From Luscinia megarhynchos (taxonomy: Eukaryota > Chordata > Aves > Passeriformes > Turdidae), in NCBI GenBank assembly GCA_034336665.1, contig CM067589.1, positions 1,993,720 to 2,057,719 on the forward strand: 64,000 nt of DNA, in the 5' to 3' direction. Made by a program: the position numbers and the translations under genes. Positions 1-50,774 of the stretch are shown one piece after another; positions within the stretch are counted from its first letter, which is position 1, and each line of letters starts with the position of its first letter. The notes beneath the pieces were generated by a model. That model did not search any database and had not been told where the DNA came from. It saw only the letters and a list, made by a program, of their open reading frames with translations.

Positions 1-39
1 TCTGTTTTCATCCAGGGGAGGGGGAGAAAAGGGAGCTGA

Positions 40-150
40 AAAATGGAATTATTTATCCACTGCCACCCAAAATTAGCAGCAGATTTAGGAATCAAGCCCA
101 GGTCTCCCGAGTCCTAGTCTGGTGCTGTAACTACTGTGTTCTGAGCCAGC
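40..150 (+). mobile_element. MIR/CORE-SINE-like old retroposon fragment
   Basis: The stretch reads like the 3' part of a MIR-family SINE, with the sequence CCCAGGTCTCCCGAGTCC followed by a TAGTCTGGTGCTGTAACTACTG-like tail split by substitutions. Identification is by eye from memory of the consensus. Confidence 0.4.
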
Positions 151-1398
151 CTGATCTGTCTAATCCCCTTGGATCACTTCAAACAAGCTAAGATACCTTG
201 TTGATCATATTTATGATCCATTTTCTGCTGATTTTTTTCATGGTGTGGATATCAGTTTTGAAAAAACCCCTGGTAATCCAGCCTGGAAAATTGGGCTTTG
301 TCCACCAAAGACGTGTGAGGGCTCTCCCAGGGAAGACATCTGGTGCCTCAGCTGAGCTCTCGTGTGTTTAGGGCCAGGAGTAGCACATCTGCAGCATTTT
401 TAATGCAGATTACAAAATAATTGCAGGGCAATCGACCAAGCTTAGTCTGAAACGGCCCCAGGGTTAATGTTCTTTTTAAATGGGAGCCCTGCAAGAGGCA
501 AATTCCCAGTTCCAAGGTGAGGAGCTGTCAGAACCAACCTCTTGGGCTTGGCCAAGTGGCCGGATGCATCTTCATTCTGGTACAGCTCAAAACAGGTCCC
601 TGAGCTTTTTTGGTCAGCAGAAATCCCATGAGACTTCTCACTAGGGAAGGGAATTTCTCTTCTGGTTTCCTTCAGTGAGCAATTTCTGGGAGTCTTCAGC
701 TGCCCCTCTGCCCCTGGAGGGTGGTGGGGTTTTCCTTTTCCTTTTCTCCCACCCTCAGCTCTTGCAGGTTCTGCCATGCCCCCCCCAAGACATGTCTGCT
801 TTCCCCTCCCAGTTGAGTCATTTTTATCTCCCATCTGGGGGGTTGCTGCACTCACCTCCCTCTTAGCAAAAGCCCTGGGATGGAAAACATCAAATCTGGA
901 CAAATGGATTATTGCAATATCAATGTTAAGCACAGTTTAGATGTTTCTCACTCCTGTGGTGTGCCCATAACCCTCTCCATATGTCCAGCTTGGGCTTCTC
1001 AGTGACGGGAAGCCTCAGCATCCTCTGATGTGCCTCCCCAGGGGTTCTTTTCCCTGCACACTCATTCAACCCTGTGGATTTCAGAGAACCAGATCCTGTG
1101 CTGGGCCCTGTGGCACCTTGGATCCTAAAAGGCGGAGGACAGGGGTTAGGGCTGGAAATAGCTAAGGGCAGCTCACAAAGAATATTTGGAGAGATTTAAC
1201 GACCAATATGATTTTGGTTGTTTTCTTCTTGTACAATCTGCACTTGGACAGCAAAGAGCAGCTTTTGCAGGGCTTGTGTGGGGCAGGGATGTGGGAAGGG
1301 GTTGGGAGTGCTGGAGCTGGACTCACTCTGCAGGTGATGGAACAGCAAAAGCTTTTTGTGGGATCTCTTGGGGCTCAGGAGATGGGCTCCCCCTGTGG

Positions 1399-1530
1399 AA
1401 TCAGAGAATCCTTCGGGCTGGAGGAGTTCTGAGGTCACAGTGCCCACCATTCCCCCAGCACTGCCAAGGCCACCACTGACCTGTCCCCGAGTCCTTCCAG
1501 CCCTCCAGGGATGGGAAATGCCAGTGCAGG
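1399..1530 (-). mobile_element. CR1 LINE 3'-end fragment
   Basis: On the + strand it starts with AATCAGAGAATCCTTCGGGC and runs through CCAGCACTGCCAAGGCCACC to CCTCCAGGGATGG. This is the reverse complement of the avian CR1 3' region, so the element is on the - strand. It is truncated and diverged. Confidence 0.75.
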
Positions 1531-2878
1531 GTCTGGTGAGTAACTGGAGATGTTCCACCAGAGGAAACCAGCCAAGGGAGCACTGAGAGTGGTGTTAGAG
1601 GAAGGAGGAAATTAGAGGCAATTACAGCTCCATTAATTGGAGTACAAGGAGAGGCTGGTTCCTAGAACAGGTTTTGGAAGAGCAATCACAGACGTGCTGT
1701 TGGGAAACAGAATAAAAGCTGGGTGGCTTTAACAGAAATCATGCCACCGTGGCTCAGTGTCTCCCTTGGATATGATAAATGACTTCTGAAACAAAAGGGC
1801 CTCGTGATAGAGCCCCAAGGAAAGGATTATTTTAGGTGGAGGCAGGAAAGAGGATGGGGAAAAGAGAGAAAAATGGAAGGGAGACACTTGGATCCTTCTG
1901 CAAGGAGGGGTGCAAGGCCACCTCAGGGTTTTCAGGGGTGCTGGAGGTTTGTACCAGAGTTCCAGGGTCTGAGATCTCTGAGGCTGGAGCTGCCAGAGCA
2001 GCTCAGCTGTTTGCATGGGGCCACCAGTGGCAACAGAGAGCCACAGGTGTGAGAACAGGTCAGAAGGAATCTGCTTCCCCTGGTGTGGGTGCCCTTTGTG
2101 AATCCCCTGAGAGGCAAATCCAGGGTGGGACAAGGAGCAGTGCCCCAGCTCTGGCTCTGGGGAGCAGGAGACCCCCAGCAGCTGCTCCTTGTCAGCATCC
2201 CTCAGCAGTTCAGGGAGATTTCCTGCCCACTGCAGCCTTTCAGGAGGGGGGTGGAGAAGGGGATGAGGGGAAGGGGGCGCTGGGGCAGGGTCCTGTCCCT
2301 CAGGAATGTCTGGGCTCTGCCCTGGGTCCCAGTACCAGAGTGCTCCAGTGCTTGGCTCAAAGCCACACAGGAGCCAAGAGCTGAGCTGAACTCGGGATTC
2401 CAGGCCTGGAGTGGGAGCTGGGCTCCATCCCTGGCCCTGCTGAGCCCAGCCCAGCTCTGCTCTGGTCCCTGCTGGTTTGCACCACGCTTTGCTCCGGTGT
2501 GGGACAGCAGTGAGAGCCCAGGCTGCAGCAGTGGAGCTGGGTGTGCCAGGCTCAGGGACAGCTCTGCAGCTGCTGCTCCCCCTCCAGCCTGGCCAGCCCC
2601 AGGGAGGGCAGGGCTGTGCTGGGAGTGGGTCCCAGGGTCCTGCACAGGGACATCACCCCTCAGCCCAGCCCCTGATCCCCTCTGGGCAGCCCCTGGGGTG
2701 TCTCCCTGTGCTCTGGGGGTGCCCTGGGATGCAGAGGAGGGTCCCCAGGCTGAGGAAAGGCTCCTGCCGAGGAGCAGTGATCCCTGCAGCAAACAAAGCC
2801 TTCCAGGCTGGGATGGGAGCCAGAGGGCACAGAGGGCCTGTCCCCTGCAGGGCTGCTCCTTCCTGAGCCCACGGGGCC

Positions 2879-2960
2879 ACTGGAGCGGGCTGGGGCCACT
2901 GGGATGGACTGGGGCCACTGGGATGGACTGGGGGCACTGGGATGGACTGGATCAGGCTGG
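2879..2960. repeat. Short tandem repeat, about 18-bp unit
   Basis: The unit CACTGGGATGGACTGGGG is repeated about four times, then degrades into GGATCAGGCTGG-like copies up to about 3000. Confidence 0.7.
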
Positions 2961-4811
2961 GGGCCACTGGATCAGGCTGGATGGTCCCTGGATCAGCTGG
3001 ATCACCCCGGGCCAGCCCTGGGGGCCCCTGTGCAGGGGGAGGGGGGAAGGGCTCCCTGCACCCGTCCTGGCTGTGGGAGGTGGGGTCCCTCGGGCAGGCT
3101 GAGGTGGGCATTGCCCTGAGGGGTCCCGGCTGTCCCCTCTCCCCTGAGGGGTTCGTGGGTCAGTGGGCAGTGTCCTGGGGGCTGCCTGGGGCTCCAGCCC
3201 TGCTCCTGGGCAGGGCCAGGACAGCAGCCAGGAGCCTCCAAGCCCTCCTGCAGCTGCCCGGGTTCCCCTGTCGCTCACACACCCCTCCCCTCGAGATTTG
3301 CCTCCTGCCCCGCAGGAAGGAGCTCAGCACTGCTGCTGAGCCTGGAGCTCTGGTGAGAGGGGCTGCAGGGAGGGATGGGCACGGGAGAGGAGGAAAACAT
3401 CAGCCAGGGGGGAGAAGGGGCTGGAGCCGGAGGGAAAGGGGTTTTGGGGCAGAAACAAACAGTGGGTGGAAATGATCGTGTGCTTATCAGAGACCCCATG
3501 AGAGGTTTGGGCTGCAGGGACATTAAAGATCATCCCAAGGTCCCATCTCAGCTTCCAGCAGAGGAAGGGGGAGAGGGGCTGGGGGAGAAAAACTGAGGGG
3601 GAAGGTGCTGGGGAAGGGGAGGAGGATGAACAGCGAGGGAAGGGAAATTGAGAGGGACAAATATTTGTAACATAGGCTGGGGTGAGGGTGAGAAGGGAGA
3701 GGGTTGTGCATCTGTGATAGGGGAGTGTGGGAGGGAGCAGGGACACGGGGATCTCTGGTCCCTCCTGTCCCTGTGCTCCAGCCTGTGCTGGGCTGCAGGA
3801 CACACAGACCCCGCAGACAGAGGGAATGTCCTGTCCTGTGCCAGGGAAAGGCTGTGCTGGTTTCTGCCCTGGCCCCAGCAGACGCTGGGCTCGGCTGCAG
3901 CAGGCAGGAAATAACAACCCAACCGCAGAGAGACGGGAAATGATTTCGAGAGCAGGGCTCGGGCTCAGCCGGGGCTGGGGAGCCCCAGGGCTGTGAGGGG
4001 CACCCAGCCCTGCCCAGCACCTGAAACCCTGGAGCAGCAGAGTTCTGGGGGCTCTGCTGGGTGGGACACGAGCCTGGTGTCCCTAAAGCTCAGGGCGTGT
4101 TTGCAAGTGTCCCTGTGGGATGGGCTCGAGGAGCTGCCCCTGCCCCAAACCCTCCGCCCAGCCCGGTCCCCGGGCAGCAGGAAGGTTTTTGGGGTGGCAG
4201 GATGGGGCCGGGGGCTCAGGAGGGCAGGAAAGCAGCCCCAGGCAGGGGGAGGTGCTGGTTTGCACCCCTTCCCCCTCCCCACAGCTCTGCCCTGTGTATT
4301 CAAACCAGGGCTCATCTTTGATAAAGTGTGGTGGGGAAAACCCCTGGAGGAGCTGTCAGTGCCTTGCTAGCTGTTTTTTACCAAAAGGGGGGGTTTGCAA
4401 TGCTGGTGGTTTTTCCTGTGCTGGTCCCAGGCTCAGCCCAAGGGTGACACGGGCTCCTCGAGAAGGCAAAATCCCCATCCCTTGCTCTGCTGAGCTGAGA
4501 TCAGCCAGACTTTTCTGGGCTAAAATTAGACCGAAATCACATCCCTTCCTCCAGCAGCACCAGGCCTTCAGTGGCTGCACAGAGACAGGGGCTGCTGGCT
4601 CTGCTGCCTGTGCCACCCTCGCTGCCTGGCCTGGAGCAAAGCCACAGGGCCGTGCAGGGGCTCAGAGCCCCGGGCTCCAGCGTCCCAGCCCTGCCAGCTC
4701 GTGTCCCCCTGTCCCCAGGGCTGGCCCGAGCCCTGCTCTGAGCACGCAGCAGCTGCACAGCTCGGGCTGGCTGCTGAAACCAGCCCCTGGCTGATGACAT
4801 TTCCTTTCCAG

Positions 4812-7009
<2,198 letters not shown>

Positions 7010-7440
7010 GAGGGGCCAGCCCCGCGCCGGAGCCCAGCTGAGCCGCGCCTGACTGAGCTGCTGCAAAGCAGGACCTGCAGAGGGGAGAGGGGAGAGCCCC
7101 CCTTTGGGGGAGCCCAGAGGGGTCCTGCAGGCCCAGGGCAGAGGTGACCAGGGTGCAGCCCCAGCCCCAAACCCTCTCTGCAGGCCCCTCTGCAGGAGCC
7201 ACTGCCCCGTCACCCTGGAAAAGAGAAAAGCCTCACCCAGGGCTTGTCCGGCCCCAGCCCAGCCTTGCTGGGGCTCTGCAGGAGGAGGGTCCTTGCCTTG
7301 CATCAGCTCAGTTCAGCTGGGATGGCTCAGCTGGAGGATGTTGTTTGACAGTGTCTCTTTTTTATATTTGCCTTCTGGTACGTTCTGCCCTGCGCTCGCG
7401 CCCCGTTATTTTTGTAATACAAGGTTTGCAGCCCCGCCTG
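7010..7440 (+). other. LIMD2 3' UTR and cleavage region
   Basis: This GC-rich sequence follows the stop and ends in a T-rich stretch (about 7365-7425). The best poly(A) signal is the variant AATACA at 7416-7421; no AATAAA is present. The G-rich minisatellite begins about 25 nt later, which fits a cleavage site near 7435. Confidence 0.55.
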
Positions 7441-7444
7441 TGCT

Positions 7445-7945
7445 GTGCTGTGTGGGGGCTGGGGGGCGGGCTGGGGCTCGGGGGGGTCACAGGGGGGTGG
7501 CACAGGGGCTGGGGCTCAGGGGGATGTGACAGTGGGGGATGTCACCGTGGGGGTGTCACAGGGGGCATGTGACAGTGGGGATGGCACAGGGGGGTGGCAC
7601 AGGGGAGATGGCACAGGGGGTGGCACAGTGGGAGTGTCACTGTGAGGATGGCACAGGGTGGGGTGGCACAGGTGGGCATGTCACCGTGGAGGTGTCACGG
7701 GGGGGATGTGACAGTGGGGGGTGTCACCGTGGGGGGTGTCACAGGGGGCATGTGACAGTGGGGGATGGCACAGGGGGGTGGCACAGGGGAGATGGCACAG
7801 GGGGGTGGCACAATGGGAGTGTCACTGTGAGGATGGCACAGGGTGGGGTGGCACAGGTGGGCATGTCACCGTGGAGGTGTCACGGGGGGGATGTGACAGT
7901 GGGGGTGTCACCGTGGGGGTGTCACAGGGGGATGTGTCACGGTCT
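7445..7945. repeat. G-rich minisatellite just downstream of LIMD2
   Basis: Units of about 18-20 bp such as GGGGATGTGACAGTGGGG, GTGTCACCGTGGGG and GGTGGCACAGGGG alternate. A block of about 180-190 bp is itself duplicated (roughly 7529-7715 and 7716-7905). G runs are on the LIMD2 sense strand. Confidence 0.95.
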
Positions 7946-10570
7946 CAGTGACATCTGGCCTCGGCCTGGGGACACAGCCAGCACAGGCACTGTGCACACA
8001 GACCCTGGCGAGGCGCTCGGGGGGTTCAGCCTCACCAAGAGCTGTGCCTGTCCCCACCACGCCGGTGGCAGATTTGCACCCCGAAAAAGCCCCTCCTGCC
8101 CAGGGCCGTGGTGCTGCAGGCTTGGGGCCCCTTCCCCGGCCCCTTCCTCCTTCAGCAGGCTCCGAAAATGAAAGCAGAGCCCTCGGTTCCGCTTCCTGCC
8201 CCTCCTGGCCTCCCTTCCCCAGCCCCCAGCCACGGGACCAGCAGCCTTTGAACAATGCCACATGATCTTAGGGGGGTGGGAAAGCATGAAACCGCCAGGA
8301 TTTTAAGGCTGGAGGAATCAGAGTGACTCCATGTAAATCCACACCCATGCTCAGCAGGCAGATGTGCAGCTCTGGGTACAATGCACTGCACCCACACCTG
8401 AGCAGGGTGAAATCCAGACACTTCCTGGTTCACACTTTACTACCCCAAAAGAAACAGCCACAGCAGTGTAGTACAGCCAACCCTGTAGAGACTTTTATAT
8501 TTTATTTGCTTCAGAAGTGGATTTAGAGAGGAAATGTGCCTTAAGTCCCCTTCCCCTGGGCCATACAACACACGTAACACAAACTGCCAGAAATACAAAG
8601 ACAATTGAGGCTCTTTGCTGCATTTCTTTCGTGCTGTAGCCAGTGTTTTAGGCTGATCGTTTCCCTCTCTCAGCCCCTGCTCAGCCCCCACAGGAGGGAT
8701 TCCTGCAGTGCAGGGCCAGGAGCTGGGCTGGACGCTCCCTGTGGGTCCCTGCAGCTCAGCCTCTTCTGCCTGTGGGGAAGATTCCAGTTGGGAATAGCCC
8801 TGTATTTATGGAAAGCAGAATTACTGTGGAGCTGCTGCTTTCTCTTGAGAGGGGTGACAGGAAGGGAGTCCAGGAGAAAACACCAGACAAGGCTGAGATG
8901 TGAACTGGAAGCAAAGGGAAAAGGGAGAGCTCCCAGTTGCTGCTCTGGCCAGGGCAGGATCTGGGGCTCTGACACCAAGGGGTGTCAGGGAGCAGGACGT
9001 GGTTCTGGTTCCACGAGACATTTTGTTCTGACACAACTGCACTGGATGGTTCCCGTGTGTGCTGGCACAGCCTGGTTCAGTGCAGGGCTCCTGTTCCATC
9101 AGCTGGCCAAGCCCCTCTTCTGACCTGCTCACATTTCACACTGACAAGTATTGCAGTGCTTCACTGACAGCAGCTCCATCCTGGGAAAAGGGGACTGGAG
9201 GCTGGCTGGGGTGGAGGGACAGTGGCACCAAACACTAAGTGACAATGACACTGAGGAGAGAAGCTGCATGAACAGGAAAAGAAAAAATCAACCTTTCAGT
9301 AAGGAGAACAGATGAATTTTACAGCAGAACTATTTCTGTTTGCTCCTAAAACAGCAAGCTGGAAAAAAAAATCCTGGAAGTATTTGGAGATGTGGTTGCT
9401 CATTCTCTGTTCTGCCCCAAATCACTGTTACAGTCAATGCAAGACCTGGAAGGCAGCTCATGGTATCTTCCACTTGTCTGAAAAGCAGTGGCTTTCCTTC
9501 TCCAAATTTTTGCTTTTTAAAAGGACAGTCACCAAAACAGGCTTTCATATAAATGATAATTTTATTGTAAATAAAATGATACATTGGCCTGGCTTTGCAC
9601 TGCAAGCCCCCGGTCGGTAAATAGACTACTGGGTCAAGGTCTTCTGCACAATCCAGGTTAAAGCCCTTCCTCCCTGCTCTGCACCGTTTATGGTGGTAAC
9701 AAAACCCTTCCTTTTTGAACTGCTCCTGGCACTCCCACCTCCTCCCTCTGGTCAGTCAGTATTGGTAACAGGTGCCAATTGAAACTCCTCAGAGCAGATT
9801 CAAGTCCTTTGGAATATTATCCCAAATTTGGAAAAAAAAACACCCCAAAAAACCCATTCAAATTGATGCAACCTAACTGCCACTAGAATGGGCAAAGATG
9901 GGTTTTTCTGGAGAACAAGCAAATAACCTGGAATGCACAGAATCGTCACACCAAGACCAAAATGTCACGACTTTGTTTCCTAACCAGCTCAGGGACATCC
10001 AAATTCCCCCAAGCTCCTCTCCAATGGGACTCTTGGGCACTTTTCTGATTAGTTTTAACCATTTCAGGACACTGGGACTCTGCTGAGGAATTCTTTGTCA
10101 AAGGGAATATTCTCCATTTCTGCAGCACTTCCAGCAGGGACCCCAATACTCAACATTCCCCGTCCATCCCTCCCTGGGAGGAACAGCAGGAAATCCAACG
10201 TGACATTTGGAATTGACACAAGAGCTTTTTGTCAGCCTGGCACTCCTCCTCCACTCTCCCCTAAATGAGCTTATTCCCATTTTTTTCCTAGTCTGCCAGG
10301 ATAAAGAGGCCAGATAGAATCCAATTCTGATGTATAATTGCATTTCTGTCCACTTGAAACTCTTTTGCTGCCAGGGCTGTTAAAAGCCGTGGTACCCATG
10401 TCAGCCCCAAGTTATTCATGGCAGCAGTGGACTCGAGATCCTCCTTCTCCATAACCAAGAGGGCTGTGAGGAAACAAAGAGGCATTTTGGCTCAGCTCTA
10501 CTAATTATAAACCATCAGCAAATTCTCTGCAAAACCAGCTGCTTTTTTTCTTTTTTAAATTCATAAAGGC
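7946..10570. other. Interval between the convergent 3' ends of LIMD2 and MAP3K3
   Basis: No coding exon is visible. It contains poly(A)-signal-like hexamers in both orientations, notably TTTATT at 9561-9566 (AATAAA on the - strand) and AATAAA at 9570-9575 on the + strand. A longer alternative MAP3K3 transcript could therefore end near 9.55 kb. Confidence 0.5.
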
Positions 10571-10573
10571 GTC

Positions 10574-10585
10574 AAATTTATTTCC
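10574..10585 (-). terminator. Candidate MAP3K3 poly(A) signal
   Basis: The + strand AAATTTATTTCC gives GGAAATAAATTT on the - strand, so an AATAAA hexamer lies about 3.3 kb past the stop codon. It is the first canonical hexamer after the 3' UTR repeat arrays that sits in AT-rich, ordinary sequence. No transcript evidence is available. Confidence 0.45.
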
Positions 10586-10864
10586 CCACCTCCCCCCACC
10601 CCATAACAGTCGATATATATAAAAATCACCAAATATGATCTTTTACGATATAAATTAAAAAAAAATATGAGGCATCACCGTTTACATGATGTAAAAAGAG
10701 CTAAAAAAGAGCGATATAAACTACATTCAGAAAAGTGCATCTCCAAACATACAGGTAATGCTTTGGCTTGTTCCTGTGCCCCAGGTGCCAGCCCTGAGCT
10801 GGCCCCGTGCCCTGCCACTGTCCAAGGGCTCGTGGCTCCCTGCACAGCCTGGGAGCACACAGGG

Positions 10865-11510
10865 CTCTGAAAAGGGGGTTCTGCAAAAGGGGGTTCTGTA
10901 CAGGGGGGACAGATCCAGCACAGGGGGTTCTGTACAGAGCGGATCTGCAGAGAAGGTTCTGCACACAGGAGGCACATCCAGCATGGGAGCTCTGCACAGA
11001 GCGGTTCTGCACAGAAGGGTTCTGTACAGAGAGGACAGATCCAGCACAGAGGGTTCTGTACAGAGGGTTTTGCACAGGAGGTTCTGTACAGAGAGGACAG
11101 ATCCAGCACAGAGGGTTCTGTACAGAGAGTTCTGTACAGAGAGGACAGATCCAGCACAGAGGGTTTCTGTACAGAGGGTTTTGCACAGGAGGTTCTGTAC
11201 AGAGAGGACAGATCCTGCACAGAGGGTTTCTGTACAGAGAGTTCTGTACAGAGAGGACAGATCCTGCACAGAGGTTTCTGTACAGAGAGTTCTGTACAGA
11301 GAGGACAGATCCAGCACAGAGGTTTCTGTACAGAGGGTTTTGCACAGGAGGTTCTGTACAGAGAGTTCTGCAGACAGGAGGCACATCCAGCATGGGAGCT
11401 CTGCACAGAGGGTTCTGCACAGAGAGGACAGATCCAGCACAGGGGGTTCTGCACAGAGGGTTCTGCAGAGAAGGTTCTGCACACAGGAGGTTCTGCACAT
11501 CCAGCACAGG
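10865..11510. repeat. Minisatellite in the MAP3K3 3' UTR
   Basis: The building block GGTTCTGTACAGAGAGGACA followed by GATCCAGCACAGAG is repeated with variants ending in TTTTGCACAGGAGG. The period is about 40-60 bp, and a larger block containing CATCCAGCATGGGAGCTCTG occurs at both ends. It creates spurious - strand ORFs of up to 397 codons rich in SVQNPLC-type motifs. Confidence 0.95.
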
Positions 11511-13484
11511 GAGCTTGGGACACCCCAAGGGCCCTGGGGGCTCCTGCTCTGCTCTGGAAGCGCCTCCTGCGACGTGGGTGAGGTAAAAGCCACAGCAGCT
11601 CCTGAGGATTGAGGCCCCCTGCACAAGTTCTGCAGTTTCCCCAGGCTCTGGTCTCTCCCAGCACGGGGGACAGCTCGAGGAAAGCCGTGGCAGGAGGTCT
11701 GGATTTGGTGAGGACGAGGCAGGGACAAACCCCTGCAGGTGGCACCGTGCTCCTGGCCCTGCATGCAAACTCCAATCTTTGGTACATTTGGGCTGCAAGG
11801 TTTGGAGAGCTGCCCCTTGCTCTGCCATGCACAACCTGGAGCTGAGCTCCTGCTCGGGAAAAGATCAATTAAGTGCTCCCACTACAATTAAATAAATTAT
11901 GGAACAAGGGCTTCCATAAAAGGGATCCCCTAAGTGCCCACAAGTGGGACAGTGCATCCTTGGAGCAGTGCAGGGAGCCTGGAAAAGAAACACCACCAGC
12001 TCTTACTGGCCACACTTTGCTCTGGGTTTGGCACAGAAAAACCATTTCATATTGTTAAAGCTTTTCAGGACTTCTGGTTGTTGGGGCTTTTAGGGTCCTT
12101 TTTTTTCCTCTTGCAATTCAACACAGTATTTTTCATGCATTGAAGGAGCTTGGTTTCATTAAAACTTGCCTTATCCTGCTATTAGTATTCACTTAAAAAC
12201 TTAATTTTACTGCATTATGAAGCAATTTTCAATTTTTTATGGGGGAGAAGAGTGGAGGTGTGTGGAACCTTAATATGGTTTCCAATTTAAGAGCAGAACA
12301 CCTTCAATGTTGCCCTATAAAACAATGTTTTAGTTAATTAACATTTACTTTTCTTAGTTTCATTTCTCAGAGATAACTTATAATCACTCCACGAATCCCC
12401 AGCACTTAAAAACTGCTGGTCTTTCATGAATGAAATAAAGATTATTAGTGCCCAAATCAGCACAGAAGATTTCAGGACCTCAGTTCTCCAAGTTGTGCTG
12501 TCTTCCAAGTGCACAATCACTTGGATATGCTTTGCTGGTACCTGCATGGGGAATCTCCAGGTAATTTTAGATATTTGCTAGCATTTTAAATATTTTCTCA
12601 GGTTCCCTGTTTGATTTGACTCCTACAAAAGCTTATTTAAGTTGGGCCATAACATTTTTATGGAACTCTGAAATCAACAACTCACAGCAAAGGCCTAAGC
12701 TCCATTCCAGCTTCCTCTGCACAGCAAGAATGAGTGTCCAGGTAATTCTCCCCAAGAAATCCTCAATTTTCCACTAGGCCATGTGCTCAAAGAAACTCTG
12801 AGTAAATTCCTGGGCACCAGATGGACTATCTTTGGTTAAAAGAATGGTAGAATGTTACCAGCCAAAGAGACAGATGCAGGAGGAAGCTGAATCCCACTGA
12901 ATTCCCTTCCAGGGGGTTTTGTTTGGATCCAGCAGCCCCAGAGGAAGCAGGAGCACAGATTTGTTTGGTATGACACAAACCAACACTGTCCTAACGCTGG
13001 GACAGATCAAACCTTGGATTTCCCAGCAGCACTGGGAGAGCCCTTCCCTCAGGCCCTGGGGTGATGGCACTCTGCTGAGACCTGTCTGATTATCCTGACA
13101 TTTGGCTGGAAAATCCCCAGCCCCAAATCCATGGGGTCATTATAAAATAACACTATTCACACACTTTTGAATCAGTATTTTCTGAACACCTTCAGATGCT
13201 GAGTACTCAAGAACACCCCATCTACAGGGAGTGCACGCTCCACGGCTTTCTGCTGGACGCAGGACTGGAGACGCCTCCGGAGCCCCAGAGGGGAACTGCT
13301 CTGGGGGCTGCTGCTCTGCTGGAGGGGCAGCTCTCCCAGCTCCCACTCGGCCTCAGAGGTCTGCTGAGCTCAGGCAGCGAAGACACTCGTCAGGTCCCAG
13401 GGAGCACGCACATCCAGGCAGCCTGGGGGGGCAATCGCAGCTCTGCTCGGGCAGCAGCAGCAACTCCAGCCCAGCAAACAGGAA

Positions 13485-13795
13485 CCAGGCCCGAGGGCAG
13501 AGCCCAGGCACGAGGGCAGAGCCCCAGGCACGAGGGCAGAGCCCCCAGGCCCGAGGGCAGAGCCCAGGCACGAGGGCAGAACCCAGGCCCGAGGGCAGAG
13601 CCCAGGCACGAGGGCAGAGCCCCAGGCACGAGGGCAGAGCCCCCCGGCCCGAGGGCAGAGCCCCAGGCCCCTCGGCAGAGCCCCCAGGCACGAGGGCAGA
13701 GCCCCAGGCACGAGGGCAGAGCCCCCAGGCCCGAGGGCAGAGCCCCCAGGCCCCTCGGCAGAGCCCCAGGCCCCTCGGCAGAGCCCAGGCCCGGC
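13485..13795. repeat. Minisatellite 90 nt past the MAP3K3 stop codon
   Basis: Units of about 18-20 bp alternate between GGCACGAGGGCAGAGCCC and GGCCCGAGGGCAGAGCCC, with a few CCCCTCGGCAGAGCC copies near the right end. It lies in the predicted 3' UTR, so it would be transcribed into the mature mRNA. Confidence 0.95.
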
Positions 13796-13882
13796 TGGCT
13801 GGGCTGCGCTCACCACCGGGGCAGCTGCAGTCAGACGGGCGGGGCACGGCCAGCCCGGCAGGGCCGCCAGCAGGGAGGCAAT

Positions 13883-50003
<36,121 letters not shown>

Positions 50004-50774
50004 GGCTGCGGGCGGCGGCCCCGCTCGCGGCGGGCGCTGCGGCTCGGCGCTGTCACCGCCGCGGCTCCATGGCGGCCGGGCCGAGGGGGAGGGCTCAGAG
50101 CCGCCGCCGCCGCCACATTCCCAGGCCCCGCGCCGCCGCCTCCTCGCCGCGGCCGCGCTCCGGGAGCGGCGGGCGGGGGCGGGCGCGGCGCGGGCGCTGC
50201 CGGTGGAGCCGCTGCCCCGCTCCGAGCGGGCCGGGCCCGCCGCCGCCGCCCGCAAAACAAACCGCTCGGCGGCCGCCGCGCACCCGCCGCCTCCTGCCAA
50301 TCACAGCGGCGCCGCCGCCGCCCGCCAATCGGCGCCGCCGGGGCGCGCACCCGCTGGTGCTGCCGGCCAATGGGCGCGCGAGCGGCCGCGCCGCCAGCCC
50401 CGCCTCCCCGCGGAGCCGGCTGTCAATCACGGGGCCCCGGCGCGCGCACAGCCACGCCCCCTCCCCGTCAGGAGGCGGGACAGTCCAGACCACGCCCACC
50501 GTGCTGTCAATCAAAGTGACGGGCGGGATTGCGGCCCCGCCCCCCGTCCCGAAAGGAAAATCAGAATTTTGTCCCCGTGCTGTGTCTGCAGTAAAGCACC
50601 TCCGGGAGCCCATCCACAGCGATAATAGGAAAAAATGTTCCCCTAAAATTAACTAATGAATTATAATTAAGAAATCCTGCGAGGCTGGGGCTGATGCAAC
50701 TGCTGGGTAACTCCGTGCGCACAGCACGTGCTGCTGTGATCATCCAATCTAACCCGGGAACTCCGCTCTGAGTC

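Larger units (their letters stand above)
1..4811. other. GC-rich region upstream of the first LIMD2 coding exon
   Basis: I recognise no coding exon here on either strand; the open frames are short and match no family I know. It may hold the LIMD2 promoter, non-coding first exon and first intron, because a pyrimidine tract plus AG at 4810-4811 looks like a 3' splice site just before the LIMD2 start exon. It contains a MIR-like fragment (about 40-150), a CR1 fragment (about 1399-1530) and a small GGGATGGACTGGGG-type tandem repeat (2879-2960). In human the gene on this side of LIMD2 is STRADA; no STRADA exon was seen. Confidence 0.6.
10570..13882 (-). other. MAP3K3 3' UTR (predicted)
   Basis: This region follows the MAP3K3 stop on the - strand and has no recognisable coding exon. 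It contains two minisatellites (10865-11510 and 13485-13795). The remainder, 11.5-13.4 kb, is ordinary AT-rich sequence without a repeat family that I recognise. Its extent depends on which poly(A) signal is used. Confidence 0.55.

Noticed and set aside
2083..3102. + strand open frame of 339 codons upstream of LIMD2
   Set aside because: GC-rich, low-complexity composition with no recognisable domain, and overlapping frames are open on both strands. A real exon cannot be excluded but nothing supports it.
10675..11868. - strand open frames of 345-397 codons, Cys-rich
   Set aside because: They arise from the minisatellite in the MAP3K3 3' UTR and are open in all three - frames. No known domain.
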